64,000 bases of DNA from FW021-bin31 sp964647485. GTDB taxonomy: Bacteria > Bacteroidota > Bacteroidia > Chitinophagales > Chitinophagaceae. Positions 45,582-54,277 of this stretch are shown here, in pieces. The position numbers and the translations under genes were made by a program. Each line of letters starts with the position of its first letter. Position 1 is the stretch's first letter. The notes under the pieces were generated by a model. It worked only from the letters and a program-made list of their open reading frames with translations. It had not been told where the DNA came from and did not search any database. The DNA lies in the NCBI GenBank assembly GCA_964647485.1, contig CAZYHV010000005.1, positions 1-64,000 of the forward strand, written 5' to 3'.

Positions 45582-45600
45582 AATATTCTTTTCTTTTGAA

Positions 45601-45608
45601 CAAAAATA
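45601..45608 (-). promoter_or_regulatory. -7 box of pyrR (TATTTTTG)
   Basis: Exact match on the minus strand, 19 nt upstream of the TTG at 45581. It lies within the longer open frame and so supports the shorter protein. Confidence 0.55.
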
Positions 45609-45643
45609 GGCAATGCGCAACAAAAAAATAAATAATCACCTAT

Positions 45644-46810
45644 CTATCTACTCAGTTCTACCCTATTTTTCTTCCCTTTCATAAAAACAATAGTCAGGAC
45701 AATACCGATAAAAGCCATCCCTACCCCAACCAACACCGGCGTATCGTAAGCGAATCCCATTACAATAGGCAATCCTCCCAAATAGGCTCCCAAGGTATTT
45801 CCAATATTAAAACTGGCCTGACCGGCAGAAGCAGCAAAAGTCTCCGCCCCTCGTGCATCATTAATCAACATCATTTGCAAAGGAGATCCTAAAGAAAAAG
45901 AGATCGCACCGGTAACAAAAGCCATGACATAAGAAAAAAGAGTGAAATGAGCGGTAAAATGTACCGTTATCAAGCACAAAACCATTGCCGATAAACAGGT
46001 TACTGCCGCTTTTTCAGCCCCGATTGTATCTCCTAACCTGGCTCCCAACAAATTACCAATGAACATCCCCAACCCAACTAAAACCATAATAATAGGTACC
46101 CTATCCGGATCTATTCCCGACACTTTCGTTACCATCGGTGCGATATAACTAATCCAGGCAAATAATCCTCCTGTACCTATAGAAATAATGGCTATTAACA
46201 ACCAGGATCGCCCTTTTTTGAAGTAATTCAATTGTTGGAACAAGTCTTCGTTATTTGAATCTTTAGAGATATCCGGCATCCACATATGCAGAGTAAAAAA
46301 AGTAAGCAAACCCAAAATGCTCACAATACCGTAGGTATATCGCCACGAAAACTGATGACCTATATAAGTTCCCAAGGGAACACCCACCAGATTAGCTAAA
46401 GTCAAGCCGGTAAACATGATGGCGATGGCTTGTGTTTCTTTTCCTTTTTTTGCCAAAATAGTAGCAACTACTGACCCTACTCCAAAAAATGCCCCATGCG
46501 GTAAGCCGGCGGCAAAACGGGATAGTTGTAATAACGTAAAATTAGGAGTAATGGCAAAAAGTCCATTAAAGATGGAGAAAACCAACATCAAAAACAACAA
46601 GACTTTCTTTGGCGGATATTTCCGTGTAAACAATACTAAAGTTGGTGCTCCTACAACAACTCCTAAAGCATAAAAAGCAATTAAATGGGCAGCAGTCGGG
46701 ATAGACACCCCCAAATCTGAAGCCAAATCCGGAAGAACTCCCATCATTGAAAATTCTGTCATTCCAATAGAAAGCCCCCCTAAAGCCAAAGCTAACAAAC
46801 CTCTATTCAT
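45644..46810 (-). CDS. MFS transporter (AraJ/arabinose-efflux-like)
   Basis: 388 aa from the ATG at 46810 (MNRGLLALALGGLSIGMTEF). Twelve hydrophobic segments, with the MFS loop RKYPPKK after helix 2. The MTEF/MMGVLPDLASDLGVS start and helix 5 GLTLANLVGVPLGT resemble drug or sugar efflux members of the AraJ/PbuE group. It follows the polyprenol-mannose synthase stop by 1 bp, so it is translationally coupled. Substrate unknown. Confidence 0.9.
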   Translation of the reverse strand: MNRGLLALALGGLSIGMTEFSMMGVLPDLASDLGVSIPTAAHLIAFYALGVVVGAPTLVLFTRKYPPKKVLLFLMLVFSIFNGLFAITPNFTLLQLSRFAAGLPHGAFFGVGSVVATILAKKGKETQAIAIMFTGLTLANLVGVPLGTYIGHQFSWRYTYGIVSILGLLTFFTLHMWMPDISKDSNNEDLFQQLNYFKKGRSWLLIAIISIGTGGLFAWISYIAPMVTKVSGIDPDRVPIIMVLVGLGMFIGNLLGARLGDTIGAEKAAVTCLSAMVLCLITVHFTAHFTLFSYVMAFVTGAISFSLGSPLQMMLINDARGAETFAASAGQASFNIGNTLGAYLGGLPIVMGFAYDTPVLVGVGMAFIGIVLTIVFMKGKKNRVELSR

Positions 46811-46811
46811 C

Positions 46812-47537
46812 TTACCTTCTCCTATTAAAAAGATGGCGCCATTGCATATCAATCACTCCCCAAACTCCTTCCTTAATAATATTCTTACTCATTTTAGATT
46901 CTCCAAATTGCCGATCCGTAAAAACAATCGGAACTTCTCTTACCTGAAAGCCTAATTTCCATGCATTGAATTTCATTTCGATCTGAAAGGCATATCCTAC
47001 AAACTTGATATGTCTAAAGTCTATTTTTTCTAAGACCTTCTTTTTGTAACAAACAAAACCTGCCGTCGCATCTTTCACGGGGATTCCGGTAATCATTCTA
47101 ACATATATCGAAGCACCTTTCGAAAGTAAAATCCTGTTTTTAGGCCAATTTTTCGTCATTCCACCATCCACATATCGAGAGCCAACAGCTACATCAGCAC
47201 CTTTTTCATGACAGGCAGAATATAAACGAAGTAAGTCCTTTGGATTATGAGAGAAATCAGCATCCATTTCAAAAATATAATCATACCCTCGGTCAAGAGA
47301 CCATTGAAAACCATGAATATATGCAGTTCCTAACCCTTGCTTCCCTTTTCGCTCCATAAGAAAAACCTCCTCTTCCCTATCCTTCATGAAGTCCTTTACC
47401 AAGGAAGCTGTTCCATCCGGAGAATGATCATCCACTACCAATACATGAAAACCGGCTTCTAATGACAAAACAGCCTTGATGATGGGGATGATATTCTCTC
47501 TTTCCTTATAAGTAGGTATGATGACAATCTTTTTCAA
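46812..47537 (-). CDS. Polyprenol monophosphomannose synthase (GT2)
   Basis: 241 aa. GT2 glycosyltransferase: IIPTYKERENI at the start, VVDDHSPDGTASLV, and EMDADFSHNPKDLLRL with the D-x-D. The C-terminal VGYAFQIEMKFNAWKLGFQVREVPIVFTDR is typical of the Dpm1/Ppm1 family. It transfers mannose from GDP-mannose to a polyprenyl phosphate at the inner membrane by family. No C-terminal membrane helices. Overlaps closely with the MFS gene downstream. Confidence 0.92.
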   Translation of the reverse strand: MKKIVIIPTYKERENIIPIIKAVLSLEAGFHVLVVDDHSPDGTASLVKDFMKDREEEVFLMERKGKQGLGTAYIHGFQWSLDRGYDYIFEMDADFSHNPKDLLRLYSACHEKGADVAVGSRYVDGGMTKNWPKNRILLSKGASIYVRMITGIPVKDATAGFVCYKKKVLEKIDFRHIKFVGYAFQIEMKFNAWKLGFQVREVPIVFTDRQFGESKMSKNIIKEGVWGVIDMQWRHLFNRRR

Positions 47538-47611
47538 AAGCTGGCTTTTAAAATAAGATATAAAAGTAGTAATTCTTGGTTTTGCGGTAGGAAGTCATGA
47601 CCAAATTAGGA

Positions 47612-48379
47612 CTATTTTAACATCATATCATTATATATTTCTGAAAGCTTCTGTTTTGTATCTAACAAAAAATCAGCTCTCATAATCCAGTCGTAATACT
47701 GTGGTTCTCGCTTCAAAACTTCTCTAACCGGTTTCCCTTTATATTTTCCAAAGTTAAAAAGCTCTACCCCCTTTCTACGAACAATCCGACGGCCATTATC
47801 CACATATTCGTCTCTGGTAGTAAATTGAGAAAGACCGGCAACATCCGTTTTTAATTCTTCATAATAGTTAATCTGAGCTTTGAGGATTTCATAAGTTGCC
47901 AGCGCATCCGCATCTGCCGAATGCGCATCGACCAACTCTTTATTGCAATAAAACTGATACGCCGCTCCCAAGGTTCGTTTCTCCATTTTATGAAAGATCG
48001 TCTGTACATCAATCTTTTTCCGATTTTTCATCTCTAAATCGAGTCCCACCCTTAAAAACTCTTCTACCAATAATGGGATATCAAAACGATCAGAATTATA
48101 TCCTGCCAAATCGCTATCCCCAATAAATTGTTTAATCTCATTTGCTGCATCCTTAAAAGTTGGACAATCTTTTACATCTTCATCCTTAATACCATGAATA
48201 TTAGCAGCATCTTCAGGAATAGGCATTTCAGGATTAATCTTTTTTGTCTTCGATTCAGTATCTCCGTTAGGCATCACCTTCACAATGGCAATTTCTACAA
48301 TACGATCTTTCGCAATGTTTGTCCCCGTAGTTTCTAAATCAAAAAATACAAGTGGACGATCAAGCTTCAATTCTTTCAT
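47612..48379 (-). CDS. DnaQ-like 3'-5' exonuclease
   Basis: 255 aa. A DEDDh exonuclease domain: FFDLETTG (Exo I), LAGYNSDRFDIPLL (Exo II), and DAHSADADALATYEIL (Exo III with the His). A C-terminal ~60-residue extension reads FNFGKYKGKPVREVLKREP, a small module often fused to bacteroidotal exonucleases. Proofreading or repair nuclease by family; not necessarily the polymerase III epsilon subunit. Confidence 0.9.
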   Translation of the reverse strand: MKELKLDRPLVFFDLETTGTNIAKDRIVEIAIVKVMPNGDTESKTKKINPEMPIPEDAANIHGIKDEDVKDCPTFKDAANEIKQFIGDSDLAGYNSDRFDIPLLVEEFLRVGLDLEMKNRKKIDVQTIFHKMEKRTLGAAYQFYCNKELVDAHSADADALATYEILKAQINYYEELKTDVAGLSQFTTRDEYVDNGRRIVRRKGVELFNFGKYKGKPVREVLKREPQYYDWIMRADFLLDTKQKLSEIYNDMMLK

Positions 48380-48424
48380 GAGAGCACATTTTTCATTTCA
48401 TTGAATATAAATTCTATAAAGCGC

Positions 48425-48432
48425 CAAATTTA
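48425..48432 (-). promoter_or_regulatory. -7 box of the exonuclease gene (TAAATTTG)
   Basis: Exact TAnnTTTG match on the minus strand between mpl and the exonuclease, 45 nt before the ATG at 48379. Confidence 0.5.
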
Positions 48433-48441
48433 GGAAATATC

Positions 48442-49812
48442 TTAAAAGGTTTCCGCATTCCTTATCCAACATTTTTTTATTTCTTCATTGGTCAGACCTC
48501 CAAGACTACCTGAACTCATAATTAACAGATTAGACTCAAGGTCGTCTCGCTGAGAAATAAATTGTTGCAATTCTTCTTTTGTACTTATCACTTCCATGTC
48601 CTGTCGCTGAAAGCCCTCTTTTATCTGTTCAGGGCTTATAAAAGGTAATTTCTTTACTTTTACGGCATGCGGATCATAAAATACAGCTACCCGATCTGCG
48701 GCATCTAATTTCCCGGCATATTGAGGTAAAAAATCTTTATTTAAACTACTGTAAGTGTGTAATTCAGCTACAGCCGTCAATTTTCTATTCGGAAATTGCT
48801 CCCGAACGGCTTCCAAACTAGCCTTTACTTTAGAAGGGGCATGAGCAAAATCTCTATAAATAACGGTATTTTCCTGTTCATAAATTTTTTCCAATCTCTG
48901 AGAAGCCCCTGTAAAAGTTTTTATTGCAGATAAGAAAGCCCCGGCTGAGATACCAATCTCCCGACATACCAATGCAGCAGCCTGTAAATTCATTAGATTA
49001 TGTTTCCCAAAAACAGCTATTGTTTCCGTTTCGTTTTCCAACGACACCCTGGTCTTACCCTCTACAACTTCATTCTCTGGAAGTTTGTAGGGAACAAGGG
49101 TTAGATGCTGTCCATAATCATTGACCACATGACGCAATTCTTCATCTTCTGCATTAAAAATAAGCACACTATCGGGAGCCAAGTCCTCTACAAATTTTTT
49201 AAACTGATTCACATAGTTCTTAAAAGTTGGGAACACATTCATATGATCCCAAGCTATGCCACTTAAAACAGCAATTTGTGGATGGTAAAAAAAGAATTTA
49301 GGTACCTTTTTCAGAGCTGATGCCGGATATTCATCTCCTTCACAAACGATAAGCGGAGCATGACTCATTTTTACAGAAGAATCAAATTCGGGCACTTGCG
49401 CACCTACCAAATAATCAAAATCCTTTTTATTATATTTCAAAACATGCATAATCATAGAAGTAATGGTCGTTTTTCCATGACTTCCTCCTACGACAATCCG
49501 TTTTTTTTCTTTTGATTCTTCATATATATATTCCGGAAAAGAAAAAATAGGGACTCCTAATTCTTCTGCTTTTTCCAATTCAGGATTTCCTTCTCGTGCA
49601 TGCATACCAAGGATTACAGCATCCAAATCCGATGTAATTTTTTCAGGATGCCATCCATTCCCCGAAAAAAGATGGTATTTCTTCAAGTTAGATAACGCCG
49701 GATCATACACCTCATCATCACTTCCGGATACCTGATATCCTTTCTTATGGAGTGCAATAGCCAATTGATGCATAATGCTTCCTCCTACTGCTATAAAATG
49801 GACTTTCTTCAT
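48442..49812 (-). CDS. mpl: UDP-N-acetylmuramate:L-alanyl-gamma-D-glutamyl-meso-DAP ligase
   Basis: 456 aa, a Mur-ligase family member used in peptidoglycan recycling. It has an N-terminal MurC-like Rossmann start (VHFIAVGGSIMHQLAIALHKKGYQVSGSDDE), the ATP P-loop VGGSHGKTTITSMI, and DFAHAPSKVKASLEAV. The sequence GGSIMHQLA distinguishes Mpl from MurC (GIGG type). Monocistronic on the minus strand. Confidence 0.92.
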   Translation of the reverse strand: MKKVHFIAVGGSIMHQLAIALHKKGYQVSGSDDEVYDPALSNLKKYHLFSGNGWHPEKITSDLDAVILGMHAREGNPELEKAEELGVPIFSFPEYIYEESKEKKRIVVGGSHGKTTITSMIMHVLKYNKKDFDYLVGAQVPEFDSSVKMSHAPLIVCEGDEYPASALKKVPKFFFYHPQIAVLSGIAWDHMNVFPTFKNYVNQFKKFVEDLAPDSVLIFNAEDEELRHVVNDYGQHLTLVPYKLPENEVVEGKTRVSLENETETIAVFGKHNLMNLQAAALVCREIGISAGAFLSAIKTFTGASQRLEKIYEQENTVIYRDFAHAPSKVKASLEAVREQFPNRKLTAVAELHTYSSLNKDFLPQYAGKLDAADRVAVFYDPHAVKVKKLPFISPEQIKEGFQRQDMEVISTKEELQQFISQRDDLESNLLIMSSGSLGGLTNEEIKKCWIRNAETF

Positions 49813-49878
49813 AAATGGCGAAAATACCCGATTTTTCTAATAATTGCTTACCTTTAGCGCATAAAATATAATAAAGGT

Positions 49879-50031
49879 ATGTCAAAAAACAGATTATTTT
49901 TATTGGTTGTTTGTGTACTGGGATTATTTCTCATGGCAGAACTTACAGCATGCAGGTCATCCAGAGGTCTGGGTTGTCCAACAAATTTAGGACAAGTAAC
50001 ATCTCCTCATCAGAGTAAATCCTTTAGTTAA
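49879..50031 (+). CDS. Small lipoprotein, 50 aa
   Basis: A 50-codon gene: MSKNRLFLLVV starts a lipoprotein signal peptide whose lipobox is L-T-A-C (Cys25). The mature part is only 26 residues (CRSSRGLGCPTNLGQ then a Ser-rich tail) with a second Cys in GLGCPTN. Divergent from mpl and 56 bp before aroQ. Very short lipoproteins with a C-terminal GCP motif occur widely in Bacteroidota; function unknown. Confidence 0.7.
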   Translation: MSKNRLFLLVVCVLGLFLMAELTACRSSRGLGCPTNLGQVTSPHQSKSFS

Positions 50032-50087
50032 AAGATAAAAAGTACTTTTAAGCATTTATTAAATATTAGGATAATCCTACTCTTTAT

Positions 50088-50516
50088 ATGGAAATTGTTA
50101 TTATAAATGGGCCTAATCTTAATTTATTAGGAAAAAGAGAACCGGATATTTATGGAGACCAGTCTTTTGACTCCTTTTTTAATATATTAAAGGAAAAATA
50201 TCCGCATGTAACGCTATCCTACTTTCAGAGTAATTCTGAAGGAGAAATCATTGATAAAATACAGGAAGTAGGCTTTGATGTTGATGGCATTTTACTCAAT
50301 GCAGCCGCTTATACCCATACCAGTGTAGCCATTCGAGATGCTATTTCTGCTATTTCGTCAGAAGTCTTGGAGATTCATATCTCCAACGTGCATGCCCGGG
50401 AGACCTTCCGTCATCACTCCTTTATTAGTCCTGTATGTAAAGGATCTATAAGTGGGCTTGGGCTTTCCGGCTATCAACTTGGGATTGATTATTTTATTCA
50501 GAATAAGAAAGATTAA
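50088..50516 (+). CDS. aroQ: 3-dehydroquinate dehydratase, type II
   Basis: 142 aa, full length. Shikimate pathway, 3-dehydroquinate to 3-dehydroshikimate. Motifs: INGPNLNLLGKREPDIYG with the catalytic Tyr, FQSNSEGEIID, NAAAYTHTSVAIRDAI, and the loop EIHISNVHARE with the catalytic His. Confidence 0.96.
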   Translation: MEIVIINGPNLNLLGKREPDIYGDQSFDSFFNILKEKYPHVTLSYFQSNSEGEIIDKIQEVGFDVDGILLNAAAYTHTSVAIRDAISAISSEVLEIHISNVHARETFRHHSFISPVCKGSISGLGLSGYQLGIDYFIQNKKD

Positions 50517-50562
50517 CTTTTCCTTTTTATGCTTGAGTCCTGCAAGTTTTAAAAAGGAATAT

Positions 50563-50570
50563 TACTTTTG
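50563..50570 (+). promoter_or_regulatory. -7 box of lepB (TACTTTTG)
   Basis: Exact TAnnTTTG match, 20 nt before the ATG at 50591. Confidence 0.55.
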
Positions 50571-50590
50571 CACTTTATACGCAAAGACTT

Positions 50591-51799
50591 ATGAACCCAA
50601 AAAAACAAGATACTAAGCCTTATAAGGTAGAACCGGAAAAAAAAGGCCGGAATAGAAAGAAAAAAAGAAAAAAGAAATCAGCTGTAAGAGAATGGGTAGA
50701 TGCAGCTGTTTTTGCTATCATTGCGGCCAGTATTATACGTACTTTTTTCTTTGAAGCTTATACTATTCCTACTCCTTCCATGGAAAAAACATTGCTCGTT
50801 CATGATTTCTTATTTGTAAATAAACTCAGTTATGGCCCCCGAGTACCCATGACGCCTTTAGCCGTTCCATTTACTATGAGTACGGTACCTTTATTCAATT
50901 TTCAGTCTTATTCTAACTGGCCCAAATTTGGGTATCACCGTTTGCCCGGGTTTGGAGATGTGCAAAGAGGAGATGTAGTGGTATTTAACTTTCCGGATGG
51001 AGATACCGTGATAAAAAGGAACCCGGAAGCCGATTATTATGCTATGGTTCGTAGAAACGGAAGGAAAGCTGTTTGGAACAGTTCTGAAATAGTAACCCGC
51101 CCGGTGGACAGAAAAGAAAACTATATTAAGAGATGCGTAGGGATCCCCGGAGATACCCTATCAGTTAGAAATGGGTTTGTATATATTGATGGTAAAAGAG
51201 AAGATATTCCTTCCCATTCTCAGAAATACTATCTTGTTCAGACGGATGGTGGCACTTTTAATCCCGAAAGATTAGAAGATATGAAAATTAAAATGCCAAG
51301 ATATGTAGACCCTTCCACCTCTACCTATCAATTTAATTTATCTCCGGAGGATTCTGCCAATATCAGTAAATTCAAAATGGTAACAAATATTACCAGATAT
51401 TTAGATACTACCGTAACCCGCCGATTATTTCCACATGATACAAAACACTTTCAATGGTCCGCAGATAATTACGGGAAAATCTACATTCCCCAAAAAGGAG
51501 CTACTGTTCATTTAGATCTATCCAATATCGCCTTGTATAAAAGGTTGATTCAGACCTATGAACATAACGATTTGGAGATAAAGGACGGAAAGATTTATAT
51601 TAATGGGAAAATTACAGACACTTATACTTTTAAGATGGATTATTACTGGATGATGGGAGACAATCGAGACAACTCCTTGGATTCCCGTTATTGGGGCTTT
51701 GTTCCCGAATCTCATGTTGTCGGTAAAGCCTGGTTTATCTGGATGAGCTACGGAAAGCATGGTATTCGCTGGAGCCGAATACTCAATGGGATTCACTAA
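50591..51799 (+). CDS. lepB: Signal peptidase I
   Basis: 402 aa. It cleaves signal peptides at the outer face of the inner membrane. A Lys/Arg-rich cytoplasmic N-terminus precedes one helix (WVDAAVFAIIAASIIRTFFF). Catalytic Ser63 is in IPTPSMEKTL and Lys180 in NYIKRCVGIPGD. The C-terminal box is MMGDNRDNSLDSRYWGFVP. A long insertion between the boxes (about residues 200-330) makes it larger than proteobacterial LepB, as is usual in Bacteroidota. Confidence 0.96.
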   Translation: MNPKKQDTKPYKVEPEKKGRNRKKKRKKKSAVREWVDAAVFAIIAASIIRTFFFEAYTIPTPSMEKTLLVHDFLFVNKLSYGPRVPMTPLAVPFTMSTVPLFNFQSYSNWPKFGYHRLPGFGDVQRGDVVVFNFPDGDTVIKRNPEADYYAMVRRNGRKAVWNSSEIVTRPVDRKENYIKRCVGIPGDTLSVRNGFVYIDGKREDIPSHSQKYYLVQTDGGTFNPERLEDMKIKMPRYVDPSTSTYQFNLSPEDSANISKFKMVTNITRYLDTTVTRRLFPHDTKHFQWSADNYGKIYIPQKGATVHLDLSNIALYKRLIQTYEHNDLEIKDGKIYINGKITDTYTFKMDYYWMMGDNRDNSLDSRYWGFVPESHVVGKAWFIWMSYGKHGIRWSRILNGIH

Positions 51800-51819
51800 A
51801 AATGGTTTCCCTTATTGTT

Positions 51820-51900
51820 TCATCAAAGCCAATAGGATGAAGGCGTAAGCCGAAAACCCGGAGGTTGAAATTAATTTTCATCCTCATAGGCTATTGATAA
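51820..51900 (+). other. Predicted multi-branched RNA element between lepB and galE
   Basis: A closing stem pairs GGATGAA (51835-51841) with TTCATCC (51877-51883), extended by AGCC/GGCT and ATCAA/TTGAT. Inside are two small hairpins: GGC-GTAA-GCC (51842-51851, a GNRA-type loop) and AACC-CGGA-GGTT (51855-51866). No T-run follows, so it is not a classic terminator. Unrecognised; it could be an RNA motif or a repeat remnant. Confidence 0.4.
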
Positions 51901-51961
51901 ATAATATCACTGATAAAGAGAGATTGCAAAAAAGAGACCTAATAATTCGGAGTTAAATAGT

Positions 51962-51969
51962 TAAATTTG
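51962..51969 (+). promoter_or_regulatory. -7 box of galE (TAAATTTG)
   Basis: Exact TAnnTTTG match, 17 nt before the ATG at 51987. It lies downstream of the structured element, which is thus outside the main galE transcript. Confidence 0.55.
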
Positions 51970-51986
51970 CTCATTAAAAAGAAGAT

Positions 51987-53012
51987 ATGAGTAAAATATT
52001 AGTAACCGGAGGCTGTGGATATATTGGTTCCCACACAATTGTAGATTTAGTAGATCATGGTTTTGAAGTCATTTCAATAGACGACAATTCCCGTTCAACC
52101 CCTTACTTATTGGAAGGGATCGAGAAAATTACAGGCAAAAAAATAAAAAATTACCAAGTCAATCTTTGTGACTTAGAAGCCACAAAAGCTGTTTTTGAAG
52201 AAAATAAAGATGTCGAAGGAGTCATCCATTTTGCTGCTTATAAAACAGTGCCGGAATCGGTAGAAAAACCCCTATTATATTTTCACAACAATCTGGAATC
52301 TCTGGTTAATATATTAGCCTGCGTCAAGGAATTTGAGGTTTCTAGTTTTGTCTTTTCGTCCTCCTGCTCGGTATATGGAAATGCGAAAGAATTACCGGTC
52401 GTGGAATCTACCCCTATGGGAGAAGTCGAAAGCCCTTATGCCCGTACCAAACATATAGGAGAAGATATTATCCTAGATTATTCTAAAGTCAACCCCACCA
52501 ACAATATTCTTCTTCGTTACTTTAATCCGGTTGGGGCTCATCCTTCTATTGAGATTGGAGAAATGCCTCTCGGTAAACCGGACAATCTGGTTCCGGTCAT
52601 TACCCAAACCGCTATTGGAAAAATTGAACAAATGACTGTTTTCGGAACAGACTATGATACCAGAGATGGTTCTTGTGTTCGTGATTATATCCATGTGATG
52701 GATATTGCCAACGCACACACCAAAGCTATTCAATACCTCATTGCCGAGAAAAACAAAGACAAATGCGAAGTATTTAACCTCGGTACCGGCAATGGTGTAA
52801 CCGTTTTAGAAGCCATTAAGGCTTTTGAAAAAGTAAGTGGTGTAAAATTAAACTATACAACCGGAGATCGTCGCCCCGGCGATGTCATTGCCATATACGC
52901 CAATAATGAATATGCCAGAAAAAAACTAGGTTGGGATCCACAAAAAGGGATAGAAGAGATGATGGATACCGCTTGGAAATGGCAATTAAAGCTCAAAGAC
53001 ATAGAACAATAA
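51987..53012 (+). CDS. galE: UDP-glucose 4-epimerase
   Basis: 341 aa, full length. It interconverts UDP-glucose and UDP-galactose with bound NAD. N-terminal ILVTGGCGYIGSHTIVDL binds NAD. The catalytic pair is SSSCSVYG with Tyr151 in YARTK. RYFNPVGAHPS and VRDYIHVMDIA are typical GalE segments. Monocistronic by its own promoter. Confidence 0.95.
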   Translation: MSKILVTGGCGYIGSHTIVDLVDHGFEVISIDDNSRSTPYLLEGIEKITGKKIKNYQVNLCDLEATKAVFEENKDVEGVIHFAAYKTVPESVEKPLLYFHNNLESLVNILACVKEFEVSSFVFSSSCSVYGNAKELPVVESTPMGEVESPYARTKHIGEDIILDYSKVNPTNNILLRYFNPVGAHPSIEIGEMPLGKPDNLVPVITQTAIGKIEQMTVFGTDYDTRDGSCVRDYIHVMDIANAHTKAIQYLIAEKNKDKCEVFNLGTGNGVTVLEAIKAFEKVSGVKLNYTTGDRRPGDVIAIYANNEYARKKLGWDPQKGIEEMMDTAWKWQLKLKDIEQ

Positions 53013-53058
53013 AGGCCGCAATTAGTAGGGCTTCTACAACAAATATCCATAGCTCGGA

Positions 53059-54177
53059 ATGATTGATATACAACACAAAGAAGAATTAAAATATCAAATA
53101 GCATTAACGCTTGTTCCCAGAATTGGAGACGTTCTGGCGAAGCAATTATTACATCATTTCGGTTCTGCAAAAAATATTTTGGAAACCCCGGCTAAAAAGC
53201 TGAATGCCATCCCGGGATTTGGATCGGTTCGTGCTAAAGCTGTCGAAAATTTCAAGAAGTTTGATCGAGTAGAGAAAGAAATAAATTTTCTGGAAAAATA
53301 TGAGATCACTCCTCTTTTCTATACCGATAAGGCTTATCCTAAAAGATTGAAATATTGTGTAGACAGCCCTCTTATGCTTTATTATAAGGGCAATGCCAAT
53401 TTGAATGAGACAAAAATTTTGAGTATTGTCGGTACGCGGCATGCCACTGATTATGGGAAAACGATTTGCAATAAGATTATTGCAGATCTCAAAGACTTAA
53501 ATATTCTCATTGTCAGTGGCTTAGCCTATGGCATCGATGTTACTGCTCATAAAGCAGCGTTAAAGAACAATTTACCTACCGTAGGAGTAGTTGCGCATGG
53601 TTTAGATCAACTATATCCTCCACAACACCTATCAACAGCACGTAAGATGATGGGAAATGGAGGTTTATTGACTGATTTTATGAGTGGCGTAAAGCCCGAT
53701 AAACAAAACTTTCCCAGTCGAAATCGTATTGTCGCCGGCATCGCAGACGCCACCCTGGTCATAGAATCTGCTAAAAGAGGAGGCTCTCTGATCACAACAG
53801 AAATTGCCAATAGCTACAATAGAGATGTCTTTGCAGTACCGGGACGAGCCAATGATACCTATTCAGAAGGATGTAATAGGCTTATCCACAACAATAAAGC
53901 AGCCTTAGTCAATAGCGCCAAGGATATTATGCGTTTAATGAATTGGGAACAACCGAAAGAACCTGCTTCAAAGGCAACACAGACACAACTATTTGTTGAG
54001 CTTAACGAAAAAGAAAAATCTATTGTTAATATTCTCACCGGTCACAAGGTGCTACATATTGACGACATTCGCCTGCAAAGTGAATATAAAAGTACTGAGA
54101 TAGCTGCAGCTATTCTTAACCTTGAGCTACAAGGGATAATCCAATCCATGCCGGGTAAATTATATCGTTTATTATAA
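53059..54177 (+). CDS. dprA: DNA processing protein DprA
   Basis: 372 aa. It loads RecA on incoming single-stranded DNA in transformation. An N-terminal helix-hairpin-helix region (AIPGFGSVRAKAVENF) is followed by the Rossmann-like DprA domain (LSIVGTRHATDYGK, IVSGLAYGIDVTAHKAAL, NFPSRNRIVAGIADATLVIES, GGSLITTEIA). A winged-helix C-terminus (ILNLELQGIIQSMPGKLYRL) completes it. 46 bp after galE. Confidence 0.95.
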   Translation: MIDIQHKEELKYQIALTLVPRIGDVLAKQLLHHFGSAKNILETPAKKLNAIPGFGSVRAKAVENFKKFDRVEKEINFLEKYEITPLFYTDKAYPKRLKYCVDSPLMLYYKGNANLNETKILSIVGTRHATDYGKTICNKIIADLKDLNILIVSGLAYGIDVTAHKAALKNNLPTVGVVAHGLDQLYPPQHLSTARKMMGNGGLLTDFMSGVKPDKQNFPSRNRIVAGIADATLVIESAKRGGSLITTEIANSYNRDVFAVPGRANDTYSEGCNRLIHNNKAALVNSAKDIMRLMNWEQPKEPASKATQTQLFVELNEKEKSIVNILTGHKVLHIDDIRLQSEYKSTEIAAAILNLELQGIIQSMPGKLYRLL

Positions 54178-54237
54178 GACTCCTTTTTATTTTAACAGTA
54201 TTTTTTCTTCTAAAAATGCTGTTCCGCTAAAAATACG

Positions 54238-54245
54238 TAAATTTG
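54238..54245 (+). promoter_or_regulatory. -7 box of guaB (TAAATTTG)
   Basis: Exact TAnnTTTG match, 32 nt before the ATG at 54278. Confidence 0.55.
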
Positions 54246-54277
54246 CATGCAATTATTTCCTAAATAAAATAATTGCT

